A stretch of 64,000 nucleotides of DNA from JBLUOA01 sp048060095 (GCF_048060095.1 NZ_JBLUOA010000003.1:124001-188000); one strand, 5' to 3'. Shown: positions 35,174 through 44,933, counted from the first letter of the stretch. Made by a program: numbers and translations. The notes: generated by a model from the letters alone, not told the origin.

Positions 35174-35765
35174 AACTGTCGAAGCGCTTGAGGCGCTGTA
35201 TGGCACGCCCGGCGAGGCGTCGCTCGTCAAGGTGGCGAAGCATATGACGCTGACCTATCGTGACTGGATCATGCGCAGTCGGTTTTGCGTGCTGACAACG
35301 GTCGGGCCGGACGGGACCGACGGCTCCCCCCGCGGGGATGATGGCGCGGTGGTGCAGGAACTTGACGTGCAAACGCTGCTGCTGCCGGATTGGCGGGGCA
35401 ATCAGCGGATCGACAGCCTGCGCAATATTTTGCGGGATGGGCGGGTATCGCTGATGTTTATGGTGGCGGGGTCAAATAACGTCGTTCGGGTGAATGGCGA
35501 TGCAGTGCTTACGGCGGACCCCGAGATTTGCGAACGGTTCGAGCAAGCCGGCAAGCACCCGAAAACCGTCATCGTGATCCGTATCGCGGAAATCTACAGC
35601 CAATGCGCCCGCGCCCTGCTGCGCGCCCGGTTGTGGACCGACGGCGATCAGACCGAAGGCCTGCCGAGCGTCGGCGACATGTTGAAGGAAATGACCGAAG
35701 GCGCGTTTGACGGTGCCGCCTATGACGCCGAATGGCAAGGCCGCGCCAGCAAGACGATGTGGTAG
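35160..35765 (+). CDS. Pyridoxamine 5'-phosphate oxidase-like FMN protein
   Basis: A 201-residue PPOX-fold protein of the DR2398/MSMEG_1061-type subgroup. RSRFCVLTTVGPDGTDGSPRGDD (~39-61) and WRGNQRIDSLRNILRDGRVSLMFMV (~82-106) are the FMN-binding and dimer segments. The physiological reaction is unknown; these are flavin-dependent reductases or oxidases of small molecules rather than true PdxH. The ATG lies inside the end of plsC, giving translational coupling without any obvious functional link. Confidence 0.88.
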   Translation: MKTIETVEALEALYGTPGEASLVKVAKHMTLTYRDWIMRSRFCVLTTVGPDGTDGSPRGDDGAVVQELDVQTLLLPDWRGNQRIDSLRNILRDGRVSLMFMVAGSNNVVRVNGDAVLTADPEICERFEQAGKHPKTVIVIRIAEIYSQCARALLRARLWTDGDQTEGLPSVGDMLKEMTEGAFDGAAYDAEWQGRASKTMW

Positions 35766-35768
35766 TGG

Positions 35769-37169
35769 CTAGGCCAGACTCGGCAGCCACAGCACGATCC
35801 ACGGGAACGTCACCAGCAGCGCAATCGTCATGGCGTCCGCGATAAAGAACGGCGTTACACCTTTGAACACGTCCTGAACGCTCAGATCATCGCGCACGCC
35901 CGCGACGACAAAGCAGTTGAGGCCGATGGGCGGGGTGATCAGACAGAACTCTGCCATCTTCACGACGAGAATGCCGAACCAGATCGCGCACATCGGACCG
36001 GACATGCCAAAGGCGCTGTCGGCGGCGGACACGGCCTCTCCTCCGTTCAGGGCCATGACCGCTGGGTAGACGACCGGCAATGTCAGCAGCAGCATTCCGA
36101 TCGCGTCCATGAACATGCCGAGCACAGCGTAGGCCAGCAGGATCAGCACCAGCGTCAGCATCGGCGATTGTTCCAGCGACGTGATCCAATCGCTGAACGC
36201 GCCCGGTAGATCAGCGAAGCCAAGGAAGCGGACATAGATCAGAACGCCCCAGATGATCGTGAAGATCATCACCGAGAGTTTGGCGGTCTCCAGCAATGCC
36301 GATTTCAGTTCGGTCCAGCGCATTCCCCGGTAGACGGCCATGCAGAACACGACGAAGGCGCCGATGGCACCGCCCTCGGTCGGGGTGCCCCATGCGTCAC
36401 CGCCGAAGGGGTTGTAGATGAAGATGATGATGATGAAGACCACGAACAGGATCGGCAGTGCAGGTGGCAGAGACACCAGCCGCTCGCGCCATGTAAAGCC
36501 CGTGACGGGCGGCCCGAACCCCTTGATGGTCAGCGCCATCCCGATGATGAGCGACGCATAAATAATCGCGGAAAACAGCCCCGGAATGAACCCGGCCAAC
36601 AGCAGTTTGCCCACGTCCTGTTCAACAATAATCGCGTAGATCACGAGGATCGCCGAGGGCGGGATTAGCGAGGCGAGCGTGCCAGCTGCGGCGACGACCC
36701 CCGCCGCAAACCGCTTGTCATAGCCGACATCCAGCATCTCCGGAATCGCGATGCGGGCGAAAACGGCAGAGGTCGCGACAGACGCGCCCGACACGGCGGC
36801 GAACCCGGCGGTGGCGAAGACCGTCGATACAGCAAGCCCGCCCGGCACCCACGCGATCCAGCGCTTGGCCGCTTCGAAAAGCGCTTTGGTCAGGCCCGCG
36901 TAATAAGCGAGGTAGCCGATCAGGATAAAGGTGGGGATCAGGCTGAGCGCCTGGCTCGCCACCTTGGAATGGGGGACTTGCCCGGCGGTTTTCGCCCCGA
37001 CCGACAGCGCCCACAGAAAATCATCGGGTGCGTAGCCCTTCTTTGACCAGAATATCCAGATCAGACCCACGACGCCCGCCAGCCCGGCAGCGAACGCAAC
37101 GCGCATCCCAAGGACGACAAGCACCAGCAGACCCCCGGTAACGGCGAGGCCAATGTCGATGGGTTCCAT
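35769..37169 (-). CDS. dctM: TRAP transporter large permease (DctM family)
   Basis: A 466-residue membrane protein with 12 or more helices, the Na+-coupled translocating subunit of a TRAP importer. SGASVATSAVFARIAIPEM and AAAGTLASLIPPSAILVIYA are conserved DctM segments; a matching second repeat includes GMFMDAIGMLLLTLPVVYP and ITPPIGLNCFVVAG. It is third in the dctP-dctQ-dctM transcript, starting 14 bases after dctQ. The ligand, presumably an organic acid, is not predictable. Confidence 0.94.
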   Translation of the reverse strand: MEPIDIGLAVTGGLLVLVVLGMRVAFAAGLAGVVGLIWIFWSKKGYAPDDFLWALSVGAKTAGQVPHSKVASQALSLIPTFILIGYLAYYAGLTKALFEAAKRWIAWVPGGLAVSTVFATAGFAAVSGASVATSAVFARIAIPEMLDVGYDKRFAAGVVAAAGTLASLIPPSAILVIYAIIVEQDVGKLLLAGFIPGLFSAIIYASLIIGMALTIKGFGPPVTGFTWRERLVSLPPALPILFVVFIIIIFIYNPFGGDAWGTPTEGGAIGAFVVFCMAVYRGMRWTELKSALLETAKLSVMIFTIIWGVLIYVRFLGFADLPGAFSDWITSLEQSPMLTLVLILLAYAVLGMFMDAIGMLLLTLPVVYPAVMALNGGEAVSAADSAFGMSGPMCAIWFGILVVKMAEFCLITPPIGLNCFVVAGVRDDLSVQDVFKGVTPFFIADAMTIALLVTFPWIVLWLPSLA

Positions 37170-37183
37170 CCTAGTCGCCCCCG

Positions 37184-37816
37184 CTATTCATCATGGCCGG
37201 TCACGGTTTCCGCCTCATGCGCGGCTTGGGTTGCGACGTCTTCGATCAGCGGCACCGCGACGGGCTGGTCAGTTCCGCTGATCAGTGCGCGTGCGTAGGC
37301 CCAGATTTGCAGGCAAAGGCGCAGGCACAGCACACCGAACGCAACGGGGGCGAGCAGTTTGGCAGGCCAAAGTGGCAGCGCGATGTCCATTGAGGAATCC
37401 CTGCTCCACCACGGAGCGCCGAAATCGAAACTCCGCATGAAATGCGCCCATGTGCCCCAAACCAGCAGGATCATCAGGATTAGGATCGCTATGGTGGTTA
37501 TCAACTCCGCCAGATACAGCGCACGGCCCTTCAGCGCGCCGACCAGCATATCCATGCGAATATGGCCGCCATCGCGCTGGGTGTAGGATACACCCATGAA
37601 GGCGATCAGCGGCATCGCCTGTTCGATCCAATCGACGTAGCCCGGCAGGGGTTGCCCGGCGATGTTACGCCCGCCGACAGAGAATACAGCGAGGATCATC
37701 AGGGAAAACACCGCAAACCCGCTCAACAACGCCAACACCCGTTCGACGCGGTAAAGGCCGCGATCAAGCTGGCTGAGGCGGCTGTTATCCGTCAGGACAG
37801 AGGCGGAGCCGGCCAT
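37184..37816 (-). CDS. dctQ: TRAP transporter small permease (DctQ family)
   Basis: A 210-residue protein with four helices (about 27-49, 65-83, 103-123 and 148-170), the size and topology of DctQ. NIAGQPLPGYVDWIEQAMPLIAFMG followed by TQRDGGHIRMDMLV is the recognisable core. It pairs with DctM in the membrane. The C-terminus carries an extra acidic tail of about 30 residues. It is separated from dctP by 73 bases containing a hairpin. Confidence 0.92.
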   Translation of the reverse strand: MAGSASVLTDNSRLSQLDRGLYRVERVLALLSGFAVFSLMILAVFSVGGRNIAGQPLPGYVDWIEQAMPLIAFMGVSYTQRDGGHIRMDMLVGALKGRALYLAELITTIAILILMILLVWGTWAHFMRSFDFGAPWWSRDSSMDIALPLWPAKLLAPVAFGVLCLRLCLQIWAYARALISGTDQPVAVPLIEDVATQAAHEAETVTGHDE

Positions 37817-37843
37817 AGTGATCCTCCGACATGGAAATAGGAA

Positions 37844-37871
37844 AGGCGGGCCGTCAGAATGTGGCCCGCCT
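37844..37871 (-). terminator. Hairpin between dctP and dctQ, probable attenuator
   Basis: AGGCGGGCC and GGCCCGCCT form a 9-bp stem around a 10-base loop, 19 bases after the dctP stop. The following coding-strand bases are TTCCTATTTCC, only moderately T-rich. Partial termination here would make the binding protein in excess over the permease, as is usual for TRAP operons. Confidence 0.6.
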
Positions 37872-37889
37872 GTTTAGCAATACCGGCGA

Positions 37890-38897
37890 TCAGCTGCCTG
37901 AGATCATACCGGTGATCATGTCGTAAAGCTCCTGCCCCGGCAGGTCTCGACCGTTCATTTCCTCAATCCACGCCTGTGCGGCGGGGGCTGCTGCGGCTTC
38001 GGTGAACCCGGCAATCGCCTCGTCAGAGAAGGTCACTTGTTCGATCCCGCGCTCTTCCAGTGCCGGGCCCCAGGCGGCCATCGTCTGGTTGTTGTAATAG
38101 TCGATGTAATGGTCGAGCGCTTCGTCGAGAGAGCTCATCAGTGCGTCACGTTCTTCGTCCGACAGGGCATTCAGCGCGTCGGTGTTGGCGACCACCGGGC
38201 AGTTGACGGTGCCGGGGTTCATGTTGGTCGTCCACCACGTTCCGGTGTCGATGGTTCCAAAGGACATATGCGCGTGGGGGGCGAAGGACACGGCCTTGAC
38301 CACACCGCTGTCGAGCGCTTGGCGCACCTCGGTTGCGTCCATCGAAGTCGGCACGCCCCCAATCGCTTCCATCGCGGCGCCGATGCCGCCGGTTGCGCGC
38401 ACGGCCATGCCTTCGAAATCAGCCAGTTCGGCGGGTGCGTCACCCACGCCGACGAAGTTATATTGCGGCAGCGGGGACGGCATCAGCAGTGTCGCGTTCC
38501 ACCGGGCGAGGTCTTCGACAACCGCGGGGTGCTGATAAAGCGCCATCGACAATTCGCGTTCCTGCTCTAGCGTCTTAACGCCGAGGAAGGGTAATTCAAG
38601 CACCGTGATCGTTGGGTTTTTGTCGCGGTGATAGCCCGCGCAGAACTGCGCCATCTCAAACGCGCCGATGGAAATCCCGTCAAGGTTTTCGCGGTTCTTC
38701 GACAGGCCGCCATAGCTGATGTTCAGGGTGAATTCGCCGCCGGTCTTTTCGCTGACAAGCTCTGCCAGTTTTTCAACATGCTCCGTAAACGCGCGGCGTT
38801 TCCCCCAGAGAGAGACATTCCATTCTGTCGCCATAGCTTCGCCAGCGAAGGCCATCGCGATGGCCGCGACGGTCATTTTTCCCATCAGATGTTTCAT
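37890..38897 (-). CDS. dctP: TRAP transporter periplasmic solute-binding protein (DctP family)
   Basis: A 335-residue binding protein with a signal peptide (MKHLMGKMTVAAIAMAFAGE; cleavage after EAMA). LPFLGVKTLEQERELSMAL and the VRATGGIGAAMEAIGGVPTSMDATEVRQALDSG segment (~167-200), with the Arg that clamps the ligand carboxylate, identify DctP. It captures an organic acid for the DctQM permease. It is first in the operon; its promoter must lie in 38898-39148, where I see no clear motif. Confidence 0.94.
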   Translation of the reverse strand: MKHLMGKMTVAAIAMAFAGEAMATEWNVSLWGKRRAFTEHVEKLAELVSEKTGGEFTLNISYGGLSKNRENLDGISIGAFEMAQFCAGYHRDKNPTITVLELPFLGVKTLEQERELSMALYQHPAVVEDLARWNATLLMPSPLPQYNFVGVGDAPAELADFEGMAVRATGGIGAAMEAIGGVPTSMDATEVRQALDSGVVKAVSFAPHAHMSFGTIDTGTWWTTNMNPGTVNCPVVANTDALNALSDEERDALMSSLDEALDHYIDYYNNQTMAAWGPALEERGIEQVTFSDEAIAGFTEAAAAPAAQAWIEEMNGRDLPGQELYDMITGMISGS

Positions 38898-39148
38898 GTG
38901 TGATCCTCCCAGATTCTTGATTTCCGGGTCAGGTTAGGCGGCGCGGGGGTGGCTGGCAACAGGCAGTTACGGGGAGCGGGGTGGGGCAACCGGGTGCGTG
39001 GATTCTAGCCAAGTCAATTGCTGCGACGGCGTTTGGGGTCTAGTGCGGGCAAATCACTGCTTCGGCAGATAACTGCCAACCTATCAAGCTGTCCATTTGG
39101 AAACATATGCCGAATGAATTTCGCAGGTTAGCATAAGGCATTGTACGA

Positions 39149-40201
39149 GTGAGAATCTGGGGGGATTCATCTTTGCCACTCCGAAGTTTTTTTGCGACCG
39201 ACAGTGCGTCGATGGTTGTTACATCAAGTTCGTCGCCGGGGATCGTCGGAAACCCGATCATCAATAATTCAAGCACTCCGGACGGGACAGTATTTCTGTT
39301 TAGCGGTGGTGGCGGCGCAACGGTTGAACTGAACGATACCGGTGGCAGCTTTGACACGTTCGAAGACGATAACCCGTCGAACCACGTCATCACCGATGGC
39401 AACGGGCTTGTTGCCGATGGCACACAGGTCGAAGCGGAGTCGCTGATCCGGGTCCGTGCGCTTGACGACATGGGCAATCCGACGGGGCCGCTGATTACCC
39501 TCACGGTTTTTTCCCAAGGGGGGCTGTTCTCGGACGTTTGGGGATTTGGCAGTACGGAGTCGCTCGTCCCCGGCACCTCGTACCAAAAAATCAGTGGGTC
39601 GAACACGGGGTCATCGACCTATTCGAGCTTCGTGACCTGCTTTGGCGCGGGCACGATGATCGACACGGTCGAGGGGCCAATGCCGGTCGATGATCTTGAG
39701 ATCGGTCAACACGTCCTGACGCATGGCAACGGCCCGATGCCGATCCGTTGGGTTTCGACCCGGATCGTGCCGGGACGCGGTGCGTTTGCCCCGGTTGTCT
39801 TCGCGGCCGGTGCCATTGGTAACACCGACCCGCTGACCGTATCGCAGCAGCACAGAATCTTTCTGCAATCAGGTATTGCGGAATACCTGTTCGGGCAGCC
39901 GGAAATCCTTGTTCCGGCCAAACATCTCGTCGGGATGGAGGGCGTGTCGATCGAGCCGGTCGATGAAGTCTGCTACACCCACTTCATGTTCGATTCACAT
40001 CAGGTGGTGCGATCAAACGGTGCGCTGACCGAAAGCTTTTTTCTGGCGAAAACGTCGATCAGCGGCTTGGACAAGGCCGCGCATGAGGAGCTTTTGTCGA
40101 TTTTCCCCTGCCTTGATACCGCACAGCGCAGTTTTGGCGCGACCGCCGCACCCACCCTGCGGGCACGCGAGGCATCGGTTTTGCGCAGCTACCTGACGTA
40201 A
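39149..40201 (+). CDS. Hint-domain protein with beta-rich N-terminal segment
   Basis: A protein of up to 350 residues. The first ~160 residues are Ser/Thr/Gly/Asp-rich and beta-like, without a signal peptide. A Hint (Hint_2) domain covers ~161-310. It opens FVTCFGAGTMIDTVEGPMPVDDL with nucleophile Cys164 in block A, and has SQQHRIF (His235) and YTHFMFDSHQVVRSNG (276-291). It does not end in an intein-type His-Asn followed by an extein, so self-cleavage rather than splicing is expected. Roseobacters often carry such proteins as secreted or surface products. The start is uncertain: GTG 39149, TTG 39173 after GGGGGGAT, or ATG 39212. Confidence 0.85.
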   Translation: MRIWGDSSLPLRSFFATDSASMVVTSSSSPGIVGNPIINNSSTPDGTVFLFSGGGGATVELNDTGGSFDTFEDDNPSNHVITDGNGLVADGTQVEAESLIRVRALDDMGNPTGPLITLTVFSQGGLFSDVWGFGSTESLVPGTSYQKISGSNTGSSTYSSFVTCFGAGTMIDTVEGPMPVDDLEIGQHVLTHGNGPMPIRWVSTRIVPGRGAFAPVVFAAGAIGNTDPLTVSQQHRIFLQSGIAEYLFGQPEILVPAKHLVGMEGVSIEPVDEVCYTHFMFDSHQVVRSNGALTESFFLAKTSISGLDKAAHEELLSIFPCLDTAQRSFGATAAPTLRAREASVLRSYLT

Positions 40202-40209
40202 GTTCTCAG

Positions 40210-41172
<963 letters not shown>

Positions 41173-41296
41173 CGGCCTCTCCGTGATACGCGCGTCCGTT
41201 CCCGTATATGACGATCCGCGCCGGGCAATGCAACAAAGCAAGATTTGTGAAGTCACGTTGTGCCACATAATGATGGGAACGAAACAGGGGAGAAAT

Positions 41297-42139
41297 ATGG
41301 CCCAAAGCTACGAAGCCAGAATGATGCGGGTGTTGGATTACATCCACGCCAACCCGGCTGGCGATCTATCGCTGGATCAGCTGGCGGATGTGGCCGCGAT
41401 GTCGCGGTTTCACTGGCATCGGGTGTTTCACGGCATGACGGGCGAAACCTGCGCGCAGGTTGTGCGCCGGGTCCGCTTGCATCGTGCGGCCTGTTGGCTC
41501 GTGCAGACGGACCAACCCATCGGCGAGATTGCCGAAAAGGTCGGATACCCAAACCAGCAAAGCTTTACGCGGGCGTTCCGCACTGGCTTTGGCACCTCCC
41601 CCGGTGCGTTCAGAAAGGCGGGTACTTTAGGGCCGCCGCCGCTAAACTCACTGAAAGGACCGCATACGATGTTTGACGTTGAAATCAGAAATACAGAGTC
41701 TCGCCGCCTGTTGGGGATGCCCCATTCCGGCCCGTATCTTGAGATTGGGCAGGCGTTCGAAAAACTCGCTGCTATCGCCGCGTCGCGCAACCTGTGGCCA
41801 GAGGTGCGCGGGATGGTCGGGGTTTACTACGACGATCCGAACGCGGTGGACGAAGACAAGCTGCGCTCGTTCGCAGGACTTCAAGTGACCGAAAACGTGT
41901 CGGACACCGACGGCTTGGAAGAGGTCGCGGTCGTCGGCGGTGACGCCGCTGTGCTAACCTTCACCGGTCCGTATTCCGGGTTGATGCAGGCCTATGACCA
42001 CCTGTTCGGTGGCTGGCTTCCCAAGTCTGGGCGTGAACCGCGGGATGAGCCGGCTTACGAAATCTACCTGAACATGCCATCCGATACCGCGCCCGAAGAC
42101 CTGAAAACCGAGATTCACCTGCCGCTGAGGTCCGCATGA
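41297..42139 (+). CDS. AraC-family regulator with C-terminal GyrI-like effector domain
   Basis: A 280-residue regulator. The N-terminal double HTH (~1-105) has LSLDQLADVAAMSRFHWHRVF and the second-HTH text IGEIAEKVGYPNQQSFTRAFRTGFGTSPGAFRK. A GyrI/SbmC-like domain follows (~125-280), the arrangement of Rob and BltR-type multidrug sensors. AGGGGAG lies six bases before the ATG. The next gene, DUF1801, overlaps it (ATGA). It may sense a lipophilic or cationic compound; the targets are unknown. Confidence 0.92.
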   Translation: MAQSYEARMMRVLDYIHANPAGDLSLDQLADVAAMSRFHWHRVFHGMTGETCAQVVRRVRLHRAACWLVQTDQPIGEIAEKVGYPNQQSFTRAFRTGFGTSPGAFRKAGTLGPPPLNSLKGPHTMFDVEIRNTESRRLLGMPHSGPYLEIGQAFEKLAAIAASRNLWPEVRGMVGVYYDDPNAVDEDKLRSFAGLQVTENVSDTDGLEEVAVVGGDAAVLTFTGPYSGLMQAYDHLFGGWLPKSGREPRDEPAYEIYLNMPSDTAPEDLKTEIHLPLRSA

Positions 42140-42543
42140 TCGCACTCCAAGACATTGCAAATCCGGCCATCGCCACCACCTTCGCCCGCGCCCCTGAACC
42201 GGCGCGGGCGGGGATGCTGGCGCTACGGGGGCTCATCCTGAACGTCGCGGCTGACCTGCCCGAAGCGGGCCGGGTCGAAGAAACCCTGCGCTGGGGTCAG
42301 CCGTCCTACATCACGCCCGACACGAAAGCCGGATCGACTATCCGGCTTGGGCTGCCGAAGGCCGGGGGCTTTGCACTTTACGTTCATTGCCAGACAACGC
42401 TGCTGTCAGACTTCCGAGCCCTGTTCGGTGACGATTTCCGGTATGAGGGTAACCGCGCCGTGTTGTTTGACACGCCCGACGACATCAAGCCCGACTTGCT
42501 CTCCCACCTCATCCGAAACGCGCTGACTTACCATCTGAAGTGA
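42136..42543 (+). CDS. DUF1801-domain protein
   Basis: A 135-residue protein of the DUF1801 (YdhG-like) fold. VEETLRWGQPSYITP and RLGLPKAGGFALYVHCQTTLLSDFR are the characteristic segments, the first being the strongly conserved E.(I/L)(K/R)WG.P.Y motif. Biochemical function is unknown, although the fold resembles iron-chaperone/frataxin-like proteins. It is coupled to the AraC-GyrI gene by an ATGA overlap, so it is probably produced with, and possibly controlled by, that regulator. Confidence 0.88.
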   Translation: MIALQDIANPAIATTFARAPEPARAGMLALRGLILNVAADLPEAGRVEETLRWGQPSYITPDTKAGSTIRLGLPKAGGFALYVHCQTTLLSDFRALFGDDFRYEGNRAVLFDTPDDIKPDLLSHLIRNALTYHLK

Positions 42544-42549
42544 AGTCTG

Positions 42550-42576
42550 CTTCATCTTTCGTCGAATATTCCCGCC
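42550..42576 (-). repeat. Dispersed 3'-end repeat, diverged copy
   Basis: Read on the minus strand this 27-mer matches the copy at 44895-44921 at about 21 positions (GGCGGGA at the front, GATGAAG at the end). Like the others it lies just downstream of a gene on its own strand, here mcl1. Confidence 0.5.
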
Positions 42577-42588
42577 CGCTGCCCGGCA

Positions 42589-42603
42589 GGCGGGTTTCCC
42601 GCC
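42589..42603. other. Short hairpin between DUF1801 and mcl1
   Basis: GGCGGG-TTT-CCCGCC is a perfect 6-bp stem in the 92-base convergent gap. Neither side has a T-tract, so its value as a terminator is doubtful. Confidence 0.45.
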
Positions 42604-42635
42604 GAGAGGGGGAGACTTCAACGGCTGCGTCAAGC

Positions 42636-43592
42636 CTACCCGCCGATCATCTCTGACTGACGCACGATAACTTCGGCCTGCTTGATCGACGCAATATCGA
42701 CCAGCCGCCCCTTGTAGACGGTCGCGCCCGCGCCGTCTTTCTTGGCCTGCTCCATCGCAGCCAGGATTTCGCGGGCCTCGGTCACCTGTTCTTCTGACGG
42801 GGTGAAGACTTCGTTCGCCAGCGCGACCTGTTTCGGGTGGATTGCCCATTTTCCAACCATGCCGAGCGTTGCGCAGCGGCGGGCCTGTGCGCGGAAGCCC
42901 TCGTCGTCCGAGAAATCCCCGAACGGTCCGTCGACGGGTAGAACGCCGTGGGTGCGGCAGGCGGCCACGATGGCGGCCTGCGCCCAATGCCACGGATCGG
43001 ACCAGTGCTTTTCGCCCTCGCGCAGCATGTAGTAATTTTCCTGCGTTCCACCGATCCCGGTGGTTTGCATCCCCATCGACGCGGCGAAATCGGCTGCCCC
43101 AAGGCTCATCGCTTGCATCCGGGGGGAGGCGGCGGCGATCTCTTCAACATGGGCGATACCAGCGGCGCTTTCGATGATGACCTCAAACCCGATCGGCATG
43201 CTGCGGCCCTTGGCGGTTTCAACAGCGGTGACAAGCGCGTCGACCGCGTAGATGTCGGCGGCGCAGCCGACCTTCGGGATCATGATCTGGTCGATCCGGT
43301 CGCTGGCCTGTTCCAATAGGTCAACCACGTCGCGATACCACCACGGTGTGTCGAGTCCGTTGATCCGCACGCTCAGGTGTTTTTTGCCCCAGTCGATATC
43401 GCCGATTGCCTGAATGATGTTCTTGCGGGCTTCGGACTTGTCATCGGGCGCGACGCTGTCTTCGAGGTCGAGGTTGATGACATCCGCATCGCTTCCGGCC
43501 ATCTTTTCAAAGATCGCAGGGCGAGAGCCGGGGCCGAACAACTGGCAGCGGTTGGGGCGGGCAGGCGGGGTTGGCTGGATGCGGAAGCTCAT
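42636..43592 (-). CDS. mcl1: L-malyl-CoA / beta-methylmalyl-CoA lyase
   Basis: A 318-residue CitE-like CoA lyase that reversibly cleaves L-malyl-CoA to acetyl-CoA and glyoxylate, and beta-methylmalyl-CoA to propionyl-CoA and glyoxylate, in the ethylmalonyl-CoA pathway. It follows the Rhodobacter sphaeroides Mcl1 closely as I remember it, with the same length and FRIQPTPPARPNRCQLFGPG start. NLDLEDSV and EVIIESAAG (Glu) are the metal and catalytic segments. AGAGG precedes the ATG at 43592; the open frame runs on upstream but is not family-like. A palindrome lies 54 bases upstream. phaA and phaB at 20-22 kb feed the same pathway. Confidence 0.95.
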   Translation of the reverse strand: MSFRIQPTPPARPNRCQLFGPGSRPAIFEKMAGSDADVINLDLEDSVAPDDKSEARKNIIQAIGDIDWGKKHLSVRINGLDTPWWYRDVVDLLEQASDRIDQIMIPKVGCAADIYAVDALVTAVETAKGRSMPIGFEVIIESAAGIAHVEEIAAASPRMQAMSLGAADFAASMGMQTTGIGGTQENYYMLREGEKHWSDPWHWAQAAIVAACRTHGVLPVDGPFGDFSDDEGFRAQARRCATLGMVGKWAIHPKQVALANEVFTPSEEQVTEAREILAAMEQAKKDGAGATVYKGRLVDIASIKQAEVIVRQSEMIGG

Positions 43593-43645
43593 ATCGGGCC
43601 TCTTGGTAAGTATGTTTCGCTCAGGGTCGGATTGGGGATAGAATA

Positions 43646-43663
43646 TTGCGCAATGCTGCGCAA
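43646..43663. promoter_or_regulatory. Palindrome upstream of mcl1
   Basis: TTGCGCA-ATGC-TGCGCAA is a perfect 7-bp inverted repeat centred about 62 bases before the mcl1 ATG, well placed for an operator. The TGCGCAA half-site also makes up the palindrome between phaA and phaB. Confidence 0.55.
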
Positions 43664-43753
43664 GCGAGATTATATGCAGGTGCAGAATCGGCGAGTGATG
43701 TCCTTTGGCTGGCGCCTCGACTCGCGCGAAGTATGAGGGCGTTTCGGGAGATT

Positions 43754-43786
43754 CTTCGAACAATCTGTGATATCCTCGAATAATCT
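43754..43786. promoter_or_regulatory. Tandem direct repeat upstream of dgcN
   Basis: CTTCGAACAATCT (43754-43766) and CCTCGAATAATCT (43774-43786) agree at 11 of 13 positions with a 20-base period, so the copies sit on nearly the same face of the helix. They lie about 95-125 bases ahead of dgcN and look like paired activator sites. Confidence 0.5.
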
Positions 43787-43877
43787 TTGAAAAATACCCG
43801 TGATCGCCGTTGAAATAGCGAAGCGCTTTCATTTGTGATAGGGCACAGTCCGGCTACAGACAGACAGGAGCACCGCC

Positions 43878-44879
43878 ATGATTGAAACACCGTATCTTCT
43901 GTTCCTCGGCGACGCGCCGGATCAACTTGCCGCGAAGGTCGCCCAAGGCATCAAGGATTGGCGACCTGAAAACGCGGTCGGCCAGTTTCGTCTGCCGGGC
44001 TGTGGCGCGGATCTGAAACTGCAGGACATGACGCTCGCCGAAGCGAAAGAGGCGGGAGCCAAGACCCTTGTGATCGGCGTTGCGAACCGGGGCGGCGTGA
44101 TTTCGGCGGCTTGGAAAGAGGTGTTGAAAGAGGCGCTGGCCCAAGGCTACGACATCGCATCGGGCTTGCATAACCTGCTGCGGGACGAAGGCGATCTGGT
44201 TGCGGCGGCGCAGATGTTTGGCGGCACGCTGCATGACGTGCGCGTGCCGACCGTCTGGTATCCGATTGCCAACGGCAAGAAGAGGACCGGCAAGCGCTGT
44301 CTGGCGATTGGCACGGATTGCTCTGTCGGCAAGATGTATACGGCGCTGGCGATGGACGCCGAGATGAAAGAGCGTGGGATGAAATCGACTTTCCGCGCCA
44401 CCGGGCAGACGGGGATTCTGGTCACGGGTCACGGTGTGCCTCTGGATGCGGTGATCGCGGATTTCATGGCTGGATCGGTTGAGTATCTGACGCCCGACAA
44501 TGACCCTGATCACTGGGACCATATCGAGGGGCAGGGGAGCTTGTTCCACGTCTCCTATTCCGGCGTGACGATGGCGCTGATCCACGGCGGCCAGCCCGAC
44601 GCACTCGTGCTCGCGCATGAGCCGACCCGCACCCATATGCGGGGTTTGCCGGATTACGATCTGCCCACGTTGGAGACGCTGCGCGACACCGCCCTGCCAC
44701 TGGCACGGATCGCGAACCCCAACGTCCAAGTTGTCGGCGTTTCGATCAACACGCAGCATCTGTCGGATGACGAGGCGACCGCCTATCTGGAGAAGGTCGA
44801 GGCGCGGATGGGGCTGCCCGCGGTCGATCCCTATCGGCACGGGGCCGGGCGATTGGTGGACGCGCTGGGCGCTTTGTGA
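43878..44879 (+). CDS. dgcN: D-glutamate N-acetyltransferase DgcN (DUF1611)
   Basis: A 333-residue DUF1611 protein. A P-loop-like GTDCSVGKM lies at 145-153, between an N-terminal Rossmann-like domain and the C-terminal NTPase-like half. The family member DgcN acetylates D-glutamate to N-acetyl-D-glutamate. The next gene encodes a DgcA-type racemase, which strongly supports this reading; DUF1611 proteins elsewhere have otherwise had unclear roles. It is the first gene of a three-gene operon, with a tandem repeat upstream as the likely regulator site. Confidence 0.88.
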   Translation: MIETPYLLFLGDAPDQLAAKVAQGIKDWRPENAVGQFRLPGCGADLKLQDMTLAEAKEAGAKTLVIGVANRGGVISAAWKEVLKEALAQGYDIASGLHNLLRDEGDLVAAAQMFGGTLHDVRVPTVWYPIANGKKRTGKRCLAIGTDCSVGKMYTALAMDAEMKERGMKSTFRATGQTGILVTGHGVPLDAVIADFMAGSVEYLTPDNDPDHWDHIEGQGSLFHVSYSGVTMALIHGGQPDALVLAHEPTRTHMRGLPDYDLPTLETLRDTALPLARIANPNVQVVGVSINTQHLSDDEATAYLEKVEARMGLPAVDPYRHGAGRLVDALGAL

Positions 44880-44900
44880 TCTGACGGGAGCCTCCGGCGG

Positions 44901-44921
44901 GAGTATTTTGAGCAAGATGAA
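44901..44921 (+). repeat. Dispersed 3'-end repeat, copy downstream of dgcN
   Basis: GAGTATTTTG followed by AGCAAGATGAA, preceded by CTCCGGCGG, begins 21 bases after the dgcN stop. The core differs at one base from the copy after pheT (55552-55572). It lies between dgcN and dgcA and just ahead of the dgcA ribosome site. Confidence 0.7.
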
Positions 44922-44933
44922 GTGGGTGGCGCT

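Noticed and set aside
38898..39148. A hidden gene or riboswitch in the largest gap next to dctP
   Set aside because: No frame with a good ribosome site, no recognisable conserved RNA and no strong palindrome could be seen.
43854..44915. A 353-codon open frame opposite dgcN, and similar long antisense frames opposite the ETF-QO gene (11515-12648), the DUF4175 gene (30364-31617) and pheT (53104-54195)
   Set aside because: All are antisense to strongly recognisable genes and have compositions typical of codon-biased shadows.
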